DNA from: a methanogenic archaeon ISO4-H5
GTDB taxonomy: Archaea; Thermoplasmatota; Thermoplasmata; Methanomassiliicoccales; Methanomethylophilaceae
NCBI GenBank assembly: GCA_001560915.1
Contig: CP014214.1
Span: 186,001-250,000 of the forward strand
Length of the DNA: 64,000 nt
Reading direction: 5' to 3'
This document shows, in pieces, positions 22,494 through 30,346 of this stretch. The translations under genes were made by a program, and so were the position numbers. The first letter of the stretch is position 1. Each line of letters opens with the position of its first letter. The notes under the pieces were generated by a model, which did not search any database, was not told where the DNA came from, and saw only the letters and a program-made list of their open reading frames with translations.

Positions 22494-23834
22494 TTACTGG
22501 AGACGCGCTTCGATAAGTCTCTTGGCGGTCTCGACGACATCGGCTGAGGAGTACTGTCCTCCGGTGTTCTTCTTCACGTAACCGATGACGCTGTTGGCGG
22601 CCTTGGTGTTTCCTTTGCCGTAATCCTCGACGATCTTGGGGTTGGCGTCAAGGAACTCGGTGATGAGGGTCTCAAGACCTGCGGAGCTCTCCGCGGCGGC
22701 CTCTGCAGATTCTCCGGTCATGAGGGCCTTGATCTCGATGCCGCATTCGCTGTCGTTGATGGTGCCGGCAACGAATTTGCCGATGATCTCGAGGATACCG
22801 TCGGTGTTGCCTTCCCTCTCCTCGAATCTCTTCCAGTTGGATGTCACGGGGCCTGCGACCCACTTGACAGCGACATCCTTGCCGTACTTCCCGGCGACGG
22901 TCTCGAAGAACTGTGCCAGATCGGCGGAAGTGGAGACCAGCTGCTTAGCCATCTTCTGGTCGATGCCGTACTGGTCCGCGATCCGGGGGATCATCTTGGC
23001 AGGTGCTTCCTTGATGGTGATGGAATCCGCCAGTGCCTTGATGTGGAAGATTCCGAGGTCGGGCTCGTCGATGTAACCGTAGTCCGCTTCGAACTCCTTC
23101 TTCCTGGCGCCGTATGTGACTCCCCTGCTTTCGTCGAAGTTCATGGTGGCACGTTCGATCTTGCCTCCGGCCTTGAGAATCTTGATCTGCCTGATCATCT
23201 CGTAGGTCAGGGCGGTCTCGACGTTCTTCAGACCGGTGACGTTCTTGATCTCGCACCTCTCCTTTCCGACCGAAATGTTGCAGTCGCAGCGGATACTCCT
23301 CTCGGAGTTCTCTCCCAGGTCGAGGGTGTACTTGATGTCCCCGATCAGCTGTGCCAGGAATGCCCTCGCCTCGGCGGGGGTGGCAAGGTCGGGTTCGGTG
23401 ACAATCTCCGCCAGGGGGATACCGGATCTGTTGTAATCGACCAGGGCATGCATGTCGGAGGTCCTCTTGGTCTTTCCAGGGTCCTCCTCGAGATGGATCC
23501 TTGTGATTCTGATGGGTTTGCCGTTGAGATACACCACTCCGCCCACTCCGATAGGGTGGTCGTATTGGGTTATCTGAACGCTTTTACTCATGTCGGGGTA
23601 GAAGTAGGTCTTCCTGGAGAACCAGGTGGTGTCGGCCACTTTGCATCCGAGCATCTTGGCGAGCTTGATTCCGCAGACCAGGACCTCCCTGTTGAGGACA
23701 GGCCTGGATCCCGGCATACCGAGGCAGGTGGGGCACACGTGGGTGTTGGGTGCCGGAGCATCGGTGGTGGGGCAGGAGCAGAACATCTTCGATTTGGTGG
23801 GGAGCTGCACGTGGATCTCCAATCCGATCTTCAC
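22494..23834 (-). CDS. gatB: Asp/Glu-tRNA amidotransferase subunit B
   Basis: GatB binds the mischarged tRNA and phosphorylates the side-chain carboxylate. The 446-residue protein begins VKIGLEIHVQL at GTG 23834 with GGAGGTGA upstream; longer ORF starts reach into gatA. Cysteines in MFCSCPT and HVCPTCLGMPG form the zinc site. RKTYFYPDMSKSVQITQY and LEEDPGK are kinase-site motifs. The C-terminal YqeY/tail domain is complete. GTGA overlap joins it to gatA. The stop is TAA, which is rare in this window. Confidence 0.96.
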   Translation of the reverse strand: MKIGLEIHVQLPTKSKMFCSCPTTDAPAPNTHVCPTCLGMPGSRPVLNREVLVCGIKLAKMLGCKVADTTWFSRKTYFYPDMSKSVQITQYDHPIGVGGVVYLNGKPIRITRIHLEEDPGKTKRTSDMHALVDYNRSGIPLAEIVTEPDLATPAEARAFLAQLIGDIKYTLDLGENSERSIRCDCNISVGKERCEIKNVTGLKNVETALTYEMIRQIKILKAGGKIERATMNFDESRGVTYGARKKEFEADYGYIDEPDLGIFHIKALADSITIKEAPAKMIPRIADQYGIDQKMAKQLVSTSADLAQFFETVAGKYGKDVAVKWVAGPVTSNWKRFEEREGNTDGILEIIGKFVAGTINDSECGIEIKALMTGESAEAAAESSAGLETLITEFLDANPKIVEDYGKGNTKAANSVIGYVKKNTGGQYSSADVVETAKRLIEARLQ

Positions 23835-25159
23835 AGGCTCACCTCCGCTTTCCTGACCTCGAACTGTTTGTCCCATTCCTCCGCCATGGTGAGGAGCACA
23901 TCCTCGTTCCAGTGGTCGGATACGAACTGCATTCCGATGGGCATGCCGTCCGCGTTGTATCCGCAGGGACAGTTGAGATGGGGTGTTCCCGCCAGGTTGG
24001 CGGGGACGGTAAGGAAGTCCGCCTTGTACGACTCGACGGGAGTCATCCTGGAGATGTCGTCGAATTTGGGGGACACGAAAGGCATGGTGGGGGTGAGGAC
24101 CGCATCATGGTTCTGGAACATCTTCTTGTATGCATCGATGACGACCAGTCTGACCTGCAGAGCCTTGGCGTAGTATCTGTCCCTGAATCCTTCCATCCTG
24201 GTGTAGGTTCCGAGCAGAATCCTCCTCTTGGCCTCGTCGCCGAAGTACTCGGTCCTGAACGAGGTGAAGTAATCGTCGAATCCGAGGGTAAGGTCGCCCT
24301 CCTGCTGTCCGTACCTCATACCGACGTACCTGGCGAGGTTGGTGGAGGCCTCGGAGGTGGCGAGGATGTAGTAGGCGGGCATGGCGTATTTGAGCTCGGG
24401 CATGTCTACGTATTCCACGTCGATTCCCATGCTCTTCAGGTCCTCGAGGGCTTTGTTGAATGCTTCGAGGACATCCTTGGCGATGCCTTCCACGGCCTCC
24501 CTGGGGACGGCCACGGATTTCATCTTTTTGTGGGTGATCTTGAGCTCGGGCTGTACGCAGGAGGTGGGGTCCTCCTTATCCTTCCCGGCGATGATGGGGA
24601 GGTAATTGGTCATCTGTTTGGGGTCCACTGACAGTATTCCGATCTTGTCGAGGGAGTTCCCGTAGTCGATGAGTCCGTACCTGGAGACACGTCCGTAGCT
24701 GGGAACGATACCGTAGGTTCCGCAGAAACTGGCGGGGCAGCAGATGGATCCTCCGGTGGATACTCCGAGGGAGATGTGGTCGTCGAGGACGGCTGCGGCG
24801 CAGGCCGAACCTCCCGAAGAACCGCCGCAGGACCTGGAGAGGTCGAAGGGGTTCCTGGGGATGCCGAATCCGGAGTTCGTCGAGAAGGTACCGAATCCGA
24901 ACTCGTCCATGTTGGTCTTCCCGACGAGTTTTCCTCCGGCTGCTTTCAGCTTGGCGATGGATGTCGCATCGAATATCGGATGGTATCCGCCGAGGATGCG
25001 GGAGCCGGCGCAGGTCTCGTACTCCTCGGATGTGAGGTTGTCCTTGGCGGAGAACAGGAATTTGGCATCCCCGAGCTCTCCGTCACGGCAGAAATCGTTG
25101 AACATCTGGTATTTCTCGTTCAACTTGGATAGTTTCGAAAGGGTGTCAGCGTCGCTCAT
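23831..25159 (-). CDS. gatA: Asp/Glu-tRNA amidotransferase subunit A (amidase)
   Basis: GatA releases ammonia from Gln or Asn for the GatB reaction. The amidase-signature triad is visible as K39 (FSAKDN), S114 (CGGSSGG) and S138 (TGGSI). The 442-residue protein is about 40 residues shorter at the N-terminus than bacterial GatA, whose Lys is near position 79, and there is no in-frame extension because gatC overlaps here. It is the middle gene of the gatC-gatA-gatB operon. Confidence 0.95.
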   Translation of the reverse strand: MSDADTLSKLSKLNEKYQMFNDFCRDGELGDAKFLFSAKDNLTSEEYETCAGSRILGGYHPIFDATSIAKLKAAGGKLVGKTNMDEFGFGTFSTNSGFGIPRNPFDLSRSCGGSSGGSACAAAVLDDHISLGVSTGGSICCPASFCGTYGIVPSYGRVSRYGLIDYGNSLDKIGILSVDPKQMTNYLPIIAGKDKEDPTSCVQPELKITHKKMKSVAVPREAVEGIAKDVLEAFNKALEDLKSMGIDVEYVDMPELKYAMPAYYILATSEASTNLARYVGMRYGQQEGDLTLGFDDYFTSFRTEYFGDEAKRRILLGTYTRMEGFRDRYYAKALQVRLVVIDAYKKMFQNHDAVLTPTMPFVSPKFDDISRMTPVESYKADFLTVPANLAGTPHLNCPCGYNADGMPIGMQFVSDHWNEDVLLTMAEEWDKQFEVRKAEVSL

Positions 25160-25428
25160 ACCAGCTTGGGCCCCCTGATGTAGTTCTCGTAGGTCTTCAT
25201 GTCAGCAAGCAGCTTCTCGGATTCGAACTTCTCCTCGGGCACATCGTCTCTGAGGACATCGGCCACTTCCACGGGATTGATTCCGTTGCCTTCGTGGTTG
25301 GGAGCCTCATCCAGGATTGCGAAGTATTCCAGGATGTCTCCGAGGTCCTTGCTGTATTTCTCCAATTCTTCGTCGGTGAGCCGGATATGAGCGGCTTTCG
25401 CGACTCTCGCCACAATATCTTTGTCCAT
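25156..25428 (-). CDS. gatC: Asp/Glu-tRNA amidotransferase subunit C
   Basis: GatC is the 90-residue belt protein that holds GatA and GatB together. VAKAAHIRLTDEELEKYSKDLGDILEYFAILDEA (in part) and the NPVEVADVLRDDVPEE motif are diagnostic. It is the first gene of the operon, and its TGA overlaps the gatA ATG. With the non-discriminating-type AspRS nearby, the complex most likely makes Asn-tRNA-Asn; archaea use GatDE for Gln-tRNA. Confidence 0.95.
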   Translation of the reverse strand: MDKDIVARVAKAAHIRLTDEELEKYSKDLGDILEYFAILDEAPNHEGNGINPVEVADVLRDDVPEEKFESEKLLADMKTYENYIRGPKLV

Positions 25429-25555
25429 TTGGAAGACCTAAACCGATTAAACGCCCTCTTTATTTATATTATATGAAAGAGAACCCTTCCCAGACAGCGG
25501 AACGTCCCTGTCCGTCCTGAATTCTCTTTATATATAGCATTTCGATTCGTACCGC

Positions 25556-26101
25556 ATGGCAGACGAGATCGAAGCCACCGGCTATCAGAGGGACGCAGCG
25601 GCTCAGAAGAAGTTCGATGCGGCCATGAAACCCATGGACATGGGCGACTTCAAGAAGGCATATTCCGCATTCAAGAAGTACGTCGAGGAATTCCCCGATG
25701 ATGCTGAGGGCTGGTACTGTAAGGCCGAGTGCGGCAACTATGCATCCGGAATGTTCGGAGCCAAGGTGAAGGATGAGGAAATAATCGAGGCCTACACCAA
25801 AGCGATGGAACTCGACGACTCCAACGCACAGTATTTCCAGGCCTACGGTCTGTTCTGCATCTCCATCGGAAAGTACGAGGAGGCCGAGACCGCCTACAAC
25901 GAGGCAGCCCAGATCGACGAATCCCTGGCACCTTCCCTGTACTCCGAGTTCGCAATCGAGTACTACAATCACATCCTCGGCAGCTACGGCGAGATCCTCG
26001 ACGATCCCAAAGCCCGTGCAAAATACGCCAAGAAGGCCCTCGAGTACATGCTCAAGGCTCTCGACATGTCCGAGGACGAGGCCAAGAGCCTCCTTCAGTA
26101 A
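25556..26101 (+). CDS. TPR-repeat protein
   Basis: A soluble 181-residue protein made of tetratricopeptide repeats. Three to four helical hairpins can be seen (for example DFKKAYSAFKKYVEEFPDDAEGWYCKAE in part, and YEEAETAYNEAAQIDESLAPSLYSE in part). It has no enzymatic domain or membrane segment and presumably mediates protein contacts. It stands alone: a TTTATATATAG TATA box lies at about 25529-25539 and a hairpin terminator follows. The stop is TAA. Confidence 0.8.
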   Translation: MADEIEATGYQRDAAAQKKFDAAMKPMDMGDFKKAYSAFKKYVEEFPDDAEGWYCKAECGNYASGMFGAKVKDEEIIEAYTKAMELDDSNAQYFQAYGLFCISIGKYEEAETAYNEAAQIDESLAPSLYSEFAIEYYNHILGSYGEILDDPKARAKYAKKALEYMLKALDMSEDEAKSLLQ

Positions 26102-26110
26102 ACCATTCCC

Positions 26111-26124
26111 GGGGCTTCGGCCCC
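26111..26124 (+). terminator. Hairpin terminator of the TPR gene
   Basis: GGGGC-TTCG-GCCCC is a five-base-pair stem with a stable UUCG loop, followed by ATATTTTTCATT. Confidence 0.65.
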
Positions 26125-26321
26125 ATATTTTTCATTCATTGTTCGTTAGACATATGTCTAATTACCGTCATGTTATACGTCAAATACATCTACAAAACAG
26201 TCATTTTGACGGTTTTTAAATGTAAATTATCGTTTTTATCCACTCGTTTAATGGATACATTAAAATACATTTGTATATTTGTTCGCTTAAAGGCATAATG
26301 TCTGTACAAATGGTGAGTGAT
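26125..26321. promoter_or_regulatory. AT-rich regulatory region upstream of amt-glnK
   Basis: The region contains a perfect 16-base palindrome TTAGACATATGTCTAA (26146-26161). CCGTCA (26165-26170) is inverted as TGACGG (26206-26211). A second palindrome ATACATTTGTAT (26265-26276) overlaps the likely core promoter. The known NrpR operators of other methanogens (GGAA-N6-TTCC or GGTA-N6-TACC) were not seen. A nitrogen-responsive regulator binding here is inference from the genes downstream. Confidence 0.45.
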
Positions 26322-27632
26322 ATGGGTAGAACAGCGAGAATAACAGCAGGAATTCTGAGTATAACTGTACTATCGGTTATACTGATGTCCGTTATGCCAT
26401 CCGCGGACGCCGCATTCACCGGAAGCGAACCGGCATCCAGCGGAGACACTGCTTGGATCCTTATCTGCACAATATTGGTGTCGATGATGCTTCCCGGTGT
26501 GGCGTTCTTCTACGGAGGCATGCTGAGGAAGCAGAGCATGACCTCGATCATGGCTCAGACCCTGATCGCCGCAGGTATCATGACCCTCTCATGGGTGATC
26601 CTCGGATACTCGCTCGCATTCGGTTCTTCGGGAGGCATCATAGGCAATCTCGACTTCGTATTCATGAACGGATTGGACGAGGGTCAGAGCGATTACTCGG
26701 CTATGGAATTTGCATTGTTCCAGATGATGTTCGCAGTGCTGACCTCGGCCATCATCCTGGGAGCTTGTGCGGAGCGCGTGAGGTTCGTTGCCATCGCATG
26801 GTTCCTGCTGTTCTGGGGCCTCCTGGTGTATGTCCCGATGGCACACTGGGTATGGAGCGGGGGTTTCGAGAGCATCGGACTGACCGTACTGGATTTCGCA
26901 GGCGGAGACGTGGTCCACATCTGTGCCGCAGTGAGCGGTCTCGCATTGGTGATGTTCGTCGGCAACAGGAAGGACAGTATCCGCAGGTCGCGGGCGCACA
27001 GCGTACCCCTGACATTCCTGGGGGCGATGATGCTGTGGGTCGGATGGTTCGGTTTCAACGGAGGTTCCGGAATATTCGCCAACGGTCAGGCCGTACACGC
27101 AATCTTCGTGTCACAGCTGGCGGCAGCAGCTGCTATGATCGCATGGGCCGTGTGCCAGTATATGGTGGTGGGACGCGTAGGCGTGCTGGGTCTTATTGCG
27201 GGAGCGGTATCCGGATTGGTTGCGATCACACCCGGTGCGGGTTACGTAGGAACTCCTGAAGCGTTTGTTATCGGTCTTGTGGGCGGAGTCCTGTGTTTCT
27301 GGTCCGTGAGGATCATCCGCGCCAGGTTCTCGTTGGATGATGCCCTCGATGTCTTCGGAGTCCACGGGGTGGGCGGAATATGGGGCGGAATCGCCGTGGG
27401 GCTGTTTGCCGAGAGCAAGTACACCGGAGGGACGGTAGGATTGCTTTTCGGCAGTACCGATCTGTTCGTTGGACAGCTCTGTGCGATTGCTATCACCATA
27501 GTCTTCTGTTTTGCAGTTTCGTACATGCTGGCACTGCTGTTATCGAAGGTTATGCCGTTACGCATTCCCGCCGAGGAGGAGAGCATCGGACAGGATGTCG
27601 TCGAGCATGGGGAGCCCGCATATTTCAGCTGA
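26322..27632 (+). CDS. amt: Ammonium transporter Amt
   Basis: This transporter imports ammonium under nitrogen limitation. I start at ATG 26322, which has GGTGA at the right distance and begins a signal sequence (ITAGILSITVLSVILMSVMPSADAA). Family motifs are PGVAFFYGGMLR, GACAERVRF, PMAHWVWSGG, DFAGGDVVHICAAVSGL (with the first pore His region), MMLWVGWFGFNGGS and DVFGVHGVGGIWGGIAVGLF (second pore His). About 11 membrane helices follow the signal peptide. glnK follows after six bases, the usual pair, so transport should be gated by the PII protein. Confidence 0.95.
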   Translation: MGRTARITAGILSITVLSVILMSVMPSADAAFTGSEPASSGDTAWILICTILVSMMLPGVAFFYGGMLRKQSMTSIMAQTLIAAGIMTLSWVILGYSLAFGSSGGIIGNLDFVFMNGLDEGQSDYSAMEFALFQMMFAVLTSAIILGACAERVRFVAIAWFLLFWGLLVYVPMAHWVWSGGFESIGLTVLDFAGGDVVHICAAVSGLALVMFVGNRKDSIRRSRAHSVPLTFLGAMMLWVGWFGFNGGSGIFANGQAVHAIFVSQLAAAAAMIAWAVCQYMVVGRVGVLGLIAGAVSGLVAITPGAGYVGTPEAFVIGLVGGVLCFWSVRIIRARFSLDDALDVFGVHGVGGIWGGIAVGLFAESKYTGGTVGLLFGSTDLFVGQLCAIAITIVFCFAVSYMLALLLSKVMPLRIPAEEESIGQDVVEHGEPAYFS

Positions 27633-27638
27633 GGTGAG

Positions 27639-27983
27639 ATGATGAAGATGGTGATAGCGATATTCCGTCCGGAGAAGTGCGAAGAGGTGAAGGAAGCCCT
27701 GAAGGAGGTGGGAATCATCGGGATGACCTTCACCCGCGTTACCGGCAGAGGCCAGCAGGCCGGAGTGAGGTTCACTAGCAGGGTCGGAGATTTCGTGGTG
27801 GACGAGATTGAGAAGATGAAGGTAGAGATCGTTCTGGAAGACGACAGCGACGTGAATCTTGCGGTGGATACCGTTCGCAGAGCCGCATGGACCGGGCATC
27901 CCGGGGACGGCAGGGTGTTCGTGATCCCGGTGGAGAACTCGTACAAGATAAGCGACTACCTGGATGACCAGTCGAATCACTGA
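27639..27983 (+). CDS. glnK: PII signal-transduction protein (GlnK)
   Basis: The trimeric PII protein senses 2-oxoglutarate and ATP/ADP and blocks Amt when nitrogen is plentiful. MVIAIFRPEKCEEVKEALKE is the typical start, GRGQQAG opens the T loop, KVEIVL and TGHPGDGRVFVIPVE are the nucleotide-site strands. The T loop has the normal length, but Ser replaces the Tyr51 that is uridylylated in enterobacteria, and the usual TExYRGAEY sequence is changed throughout. GAGGTGAG precedes the ATG. Its end overlaps the convergent nitrilase gene by seven bases. Confidence 0.92.
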   Translation: MMKMVIAIFRPEKCEEVKEALKEVGIIGMTFTRVTGRGQQAGVRFTSRVGDFVVDEIEKMKVEIVLEDDSDVNLAVDTVRRAAWTGHPGDGRVFVIPVENSYKISDYLDDQSNH

Positions 27984-28777
27984 TAAAGTTCGGGGCGGCG
28001 GCGGTCCAGGAAGTACAGGCTGTGCATATCCCTGTTGCCGGATGTGCGCAGCTCATCCTGCCGTTTGCCGTCCAGATCACACATGAGGAGGCATTCGCCG
28101 CTGTAATCCTCTGCCAGGAGGTCTCCGTTGATATCCATCACGCAGGAGCCTCCTCCGAAGACCGTACCGAGTCCGTTGTCTCCTGCCTGATTGCAGGCCG
28201 CCACGAAAACAGTGTTGTCATACGCCCTTGCGGGCAGGATCTTGTTCCAGGTCATTCTCCTGCGCCCGGCTTCCAGACCGGATGCATGGGGCATCAGGAT
28301 GATGTCCGCACCCTTGAGAGCCAATGTACCGGATATCTCTGGAAAGTGGGATTCGAGGCATAGCTGAATCCCGAGGGTGGCTTTCGATGTCCTGAATACG
28401 GGCAGGCCGTCACCGGGTTTCGCGAACTCCTTTTCCTTTAGACCCAGATGTGTCTTTTTGTAAGTCCCGAGGAGTTTTCCTTTCTCCGTCACGGCCTGAG
28501 CGATACCCTTCTCGGAATCCGCATATCCGAACACGGTACAGAGGCCGAGATCCTTGGAGGCATCCACTATCCTCCCGATTGCAGGCGAATCCTCTCCGAG
28601 ACAGTAATCGAAACTGTGGGGCATGGAATAACCGGTAAGACACATCTCCGGGAAACAGACGAGATCAGCTTCGGATTCCGCCGCCTTCTCCATGAAAGAA
28701 ATCATAGTGCCAGCATTGCGTTCTACTTCCCCTACACGGGAGTTTATGCAGGCCATGGCGAGGCGGATTCTATCCAT
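27977..28777 (-). CDS. Carbon-nitrogen hydrolase (nitrilase superfamily)
   Basis: The 266-residue enzyme should hydrolyse a non-peptide C-N bond such as an amide. The Glu-Lys-Cys triad is visible: Glu in CFPEMCLTGY, Lys in YKKTHLG and Cys in GIQLCLESHFPE. The HFPE after the Cys and the RARAYDN segment place it in the amidase-type branches (omega-amidase, carbamoylase and similar) rather than in true nitrilases. The substrate is unknown. It is convergent with glnK, and no operon partner is seen upstream. Confidence 0.88.
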   Translation of the reverse strand: MDRIRLAMACINSRVGEVERNAGTMISFMEKAAESEADLVCFPEMCLTGYSMPHSFDYCLGEDSPAIGRIVDASKDLGLCTVFGYADSEKGIAQAVTEKGKLLGTYKKTHLGLKEKEFAKPGDGLPVFRTSKATLGIQLCLESHFPEISGTLALKGADIILMPHASGLEAGRRRMTWNKILPARAYDNTVFVAACNQAGDNGLGTVFGGGSCVMDINGDLLAEDYSGECLLMCDLDGKRQDELRTSGNRDMHSLYFLDRRRPELYQ

Positions 28778-28845
28778 GGGGAAGTATTCAAGCGATGGTA
28801 TATAGCACCCATGCCACTCTTAAGCGACTTAGTTTTCTGATTGGA

Positions 28846-29007
28846 TTATGTTAAGATCTCCCTTAACACCCCATATCCCAAAAACAACATACACAGGAAA
28901 ACTATCCATTTTAAGTCGCTTCCATCCCATATTAAGATTATGCCCGCGAGGATTACAATGGTTAGAAGAACAACAATGCTGATTGCTGATTCTTTGATGT
29001 TTCCCAT
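28846..29007 (-). CDS. Small two-helix membrane protein, 53 residues
   Basis: The minus strand has an ATG at 29007-29005 and TAA at 28848-28846. The product starts MGNIKESA, has two hydrophobic segments (about 8-27, SIVVLLTIVILAGIILIW, and 33-46, WIVFLCMLFLGYG) split by the short polar loop DGSDLK, and ends REILT. The even hydrophobic pattern and the absence of rare codon clusters suggest a real gene, but there is no recognised family, and the ribosome binding site is weak. A TATA-like AATAAAC lies upstream. It is separated from the initiator tRNA by about 120 bases. Confidence 0.5.
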   Translation of the reverse strand: MGNIKESAISIVVLLTIVILAGIILIWDGSDLKWIVFLCMLFLGYGVLREILT

Positions 29008-29127
29008 AGTATCGGTATCTACGAATCAGTTTATTCTTTATCCCCTTTTTTGATTCTTCGGATGCAGAAAAACGCCGAAACTGTTAGAAATTCGAGCATT
29101 GCGCGCTCAATTTTAATGTAATAAGAG

Positions 29128-29205
29128 TGGTAGCGAGGGGACGATTTGAACGTCTGATCTCCGGGTTATGAGCCCGACGGGATATCCTGGCTACCCTACC
29201 TCGCT
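29128..29205 (-). tRNA. Initiator tRNA-Met (anticodon CAU)
   Basis: The acceptor AGCGAGG pairs with CCTCGCT, so the first pair is A1-U72, a mark of archaeal/eukaryotic initiators. Three G-C pairs (GGG/CCC) flank the anticodon loop CTCATAA, and the anticodon CAT is at 29170-29168 read on the minus strand. CCA is encoded (29130-29128). Confidence 0.96.
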
Positions 29206-29261
29206 ATAATTGCCCTACGCAGGATATAATATTTAATTCCTACGTAGGGAAGGGGTTTATC

Positions 29262-29594
29262 TTAGAAGAATTTCTTCAGGAACATAAGGTCCTGAATCTT
29301 TCCTTTGATGGTGATTTTCTTGGTGAGGTACGCCCTCATGGGCCTGAGTTCCTTGTCCAGGAGCTTCTGGAGGTTCTCAGGGGTGCTGGTGATGACGACG
29401 TCCGCCTCGTTGAGGGCGGTGCAGCTGAAATCGAAGATCTCAGCGTTCTCCAGCTTGAAGGAGTATTTCTCGGTGTCGAGGTCTATGTTGACGGTCTTGG
29501 TGAGGTGTTTTACTTCATCCCTCATCTTTTCGTCTTCGGCCATTTTCTTGTTGAACTTGTCAATGAGGCCTCTGAGCTGCTCTTCCATGGTCAT
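29262..29594 (-). CDS. SCP2 sterol-binding-domain protein
   Basis: This 110-residue stand-alone SCP2-like domain probably binds a lipid or other hydrophobic ligand. VNIDLDTEKYSFKLENAEIFDF is the central sheet, ADVVITSTPENLQKLLDKELRPMRAYLTKKITIKG (in part) the conserved C-terminal half. Such single-domain archaeal proteins have no assigned ligand. It is transcribed after rnhB with a four-base gap; GGTGATAAC precedes the ATG. The stop is TAA. Confidence 0.85.
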   Translation of the reverse strand: MTMEEQLRGLIDKFNKKMAEDEKMRDEVKHLTKTVNIDLDTEKYSFKLENAEIFDFSCTALNEADVVITSTPENLQKLLDKELRPMRAYLTKKITIKGKIQDLMFLKKFF

Positions 29595-29598
29595 GTTA

Positions 29599-30243
29599 TC
29601 ACCAGTCGCTGATCCTGGTCATGTGTCTTGCGGATATCATCTTTTTGACAGGTTCCCAGGATGTGCGGGTATGTGGTGGGGCACAACCGTTATCCTTAAT
29701 CCATTTTTCTATGAATGCGACCGTAACGGCATCGCTCGGATAGCCGGATCCGACCGGGCAGCCGAATTCCTTCTGGATGTCTTCGATCATCCTGTCGCGG
29801 GTGACCTTGGCCATGATAGATGCGGCAGATACCACCGGATACAGGTCATCAGCCTTGTGGGCGGCAATAACGTCGCCACCCTCCAGTTTCGCCTTCATGA
29901 TGTTGGCGAAACGGTTGGTATCCACATCAGGACAGTCGGCGTAGATGGTCTCCGAGGGGTATTTCGATACGGCCTCCACGAACACGTCCAATTCGATCAT
30001 ATTCAGACTCTGGGTCTTCATGCGGAGATCAATCTGTTCGGCCGATATGGGCACAGTGCACCAATGCGGAACCGAGGCCGCGATCTCGTCGTACATGCGG
30101 TCGCGTGCCGAGGGGGTGAGTTTCTTGGAGTCCTTCACGCCTATCCCCTTCAGGACGGATTCGTCGTCACACCATACTGCTCCGACCACGAGCGGGCCCA
30201 GCATGGGGCCTCTTCCCGCTTCGTCCACGCCGCATTGCATCAT
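29599..30243 (-). CDS. rnhB: Ribonuclease HII
   Basis: RNase HII cuts the RNA strand of RNA-DNA hybrids and removes single ribonucleotides. The 214-residue protein starts MQCGVDEAGRGPMLGPLVVGAV; the GVDEAGRG motif carries the first Asp-Glu pair, YADCPDVD the third acidic residue, and AASIMAKVTRDRMI the last conserved Asp. The length is normal for archaeal RnhB. It is divergent from mptA across about 100 bases that hold both promoters. Confidence 0.94.
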   Translation of the reverse strand: MMQCGVDEAGRGPMLGPLVVGAVWCDDESVLKGIGVKDSKKLTPSARDRMYDEIAASVPHWCTVPISAEQIDLRMKTQSLNMIELDVFVEAVSKYPSETIYADCPDVDTNRFANIMKAKLEGGDVIAAHKADDLYPVVSAASIMAKVTRDRMIEDIQKEFGCPVGSGYPSDAVTVAFIEKWIKDNGCAPPHTRTSWEPVKKMISARHMTRISDW

Positions 30244-30346
30244 GCATGATGCATCGCTTCGTAGCTCAAATACTTGCAGGGTCTGACTATTACCCGAAAT
30301 GTGGTTGACGTAGATATTTTAAGTAATGCTAAGTTTACACGTCCTC

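Noticed and set aside
28841-29053. A 70-residue ORF on the plus strand beside the initiator tRNA
   Set aside because: The minus-strand 53-residue frame gives a far more protein-like hydrophobic pattern over the same bases.
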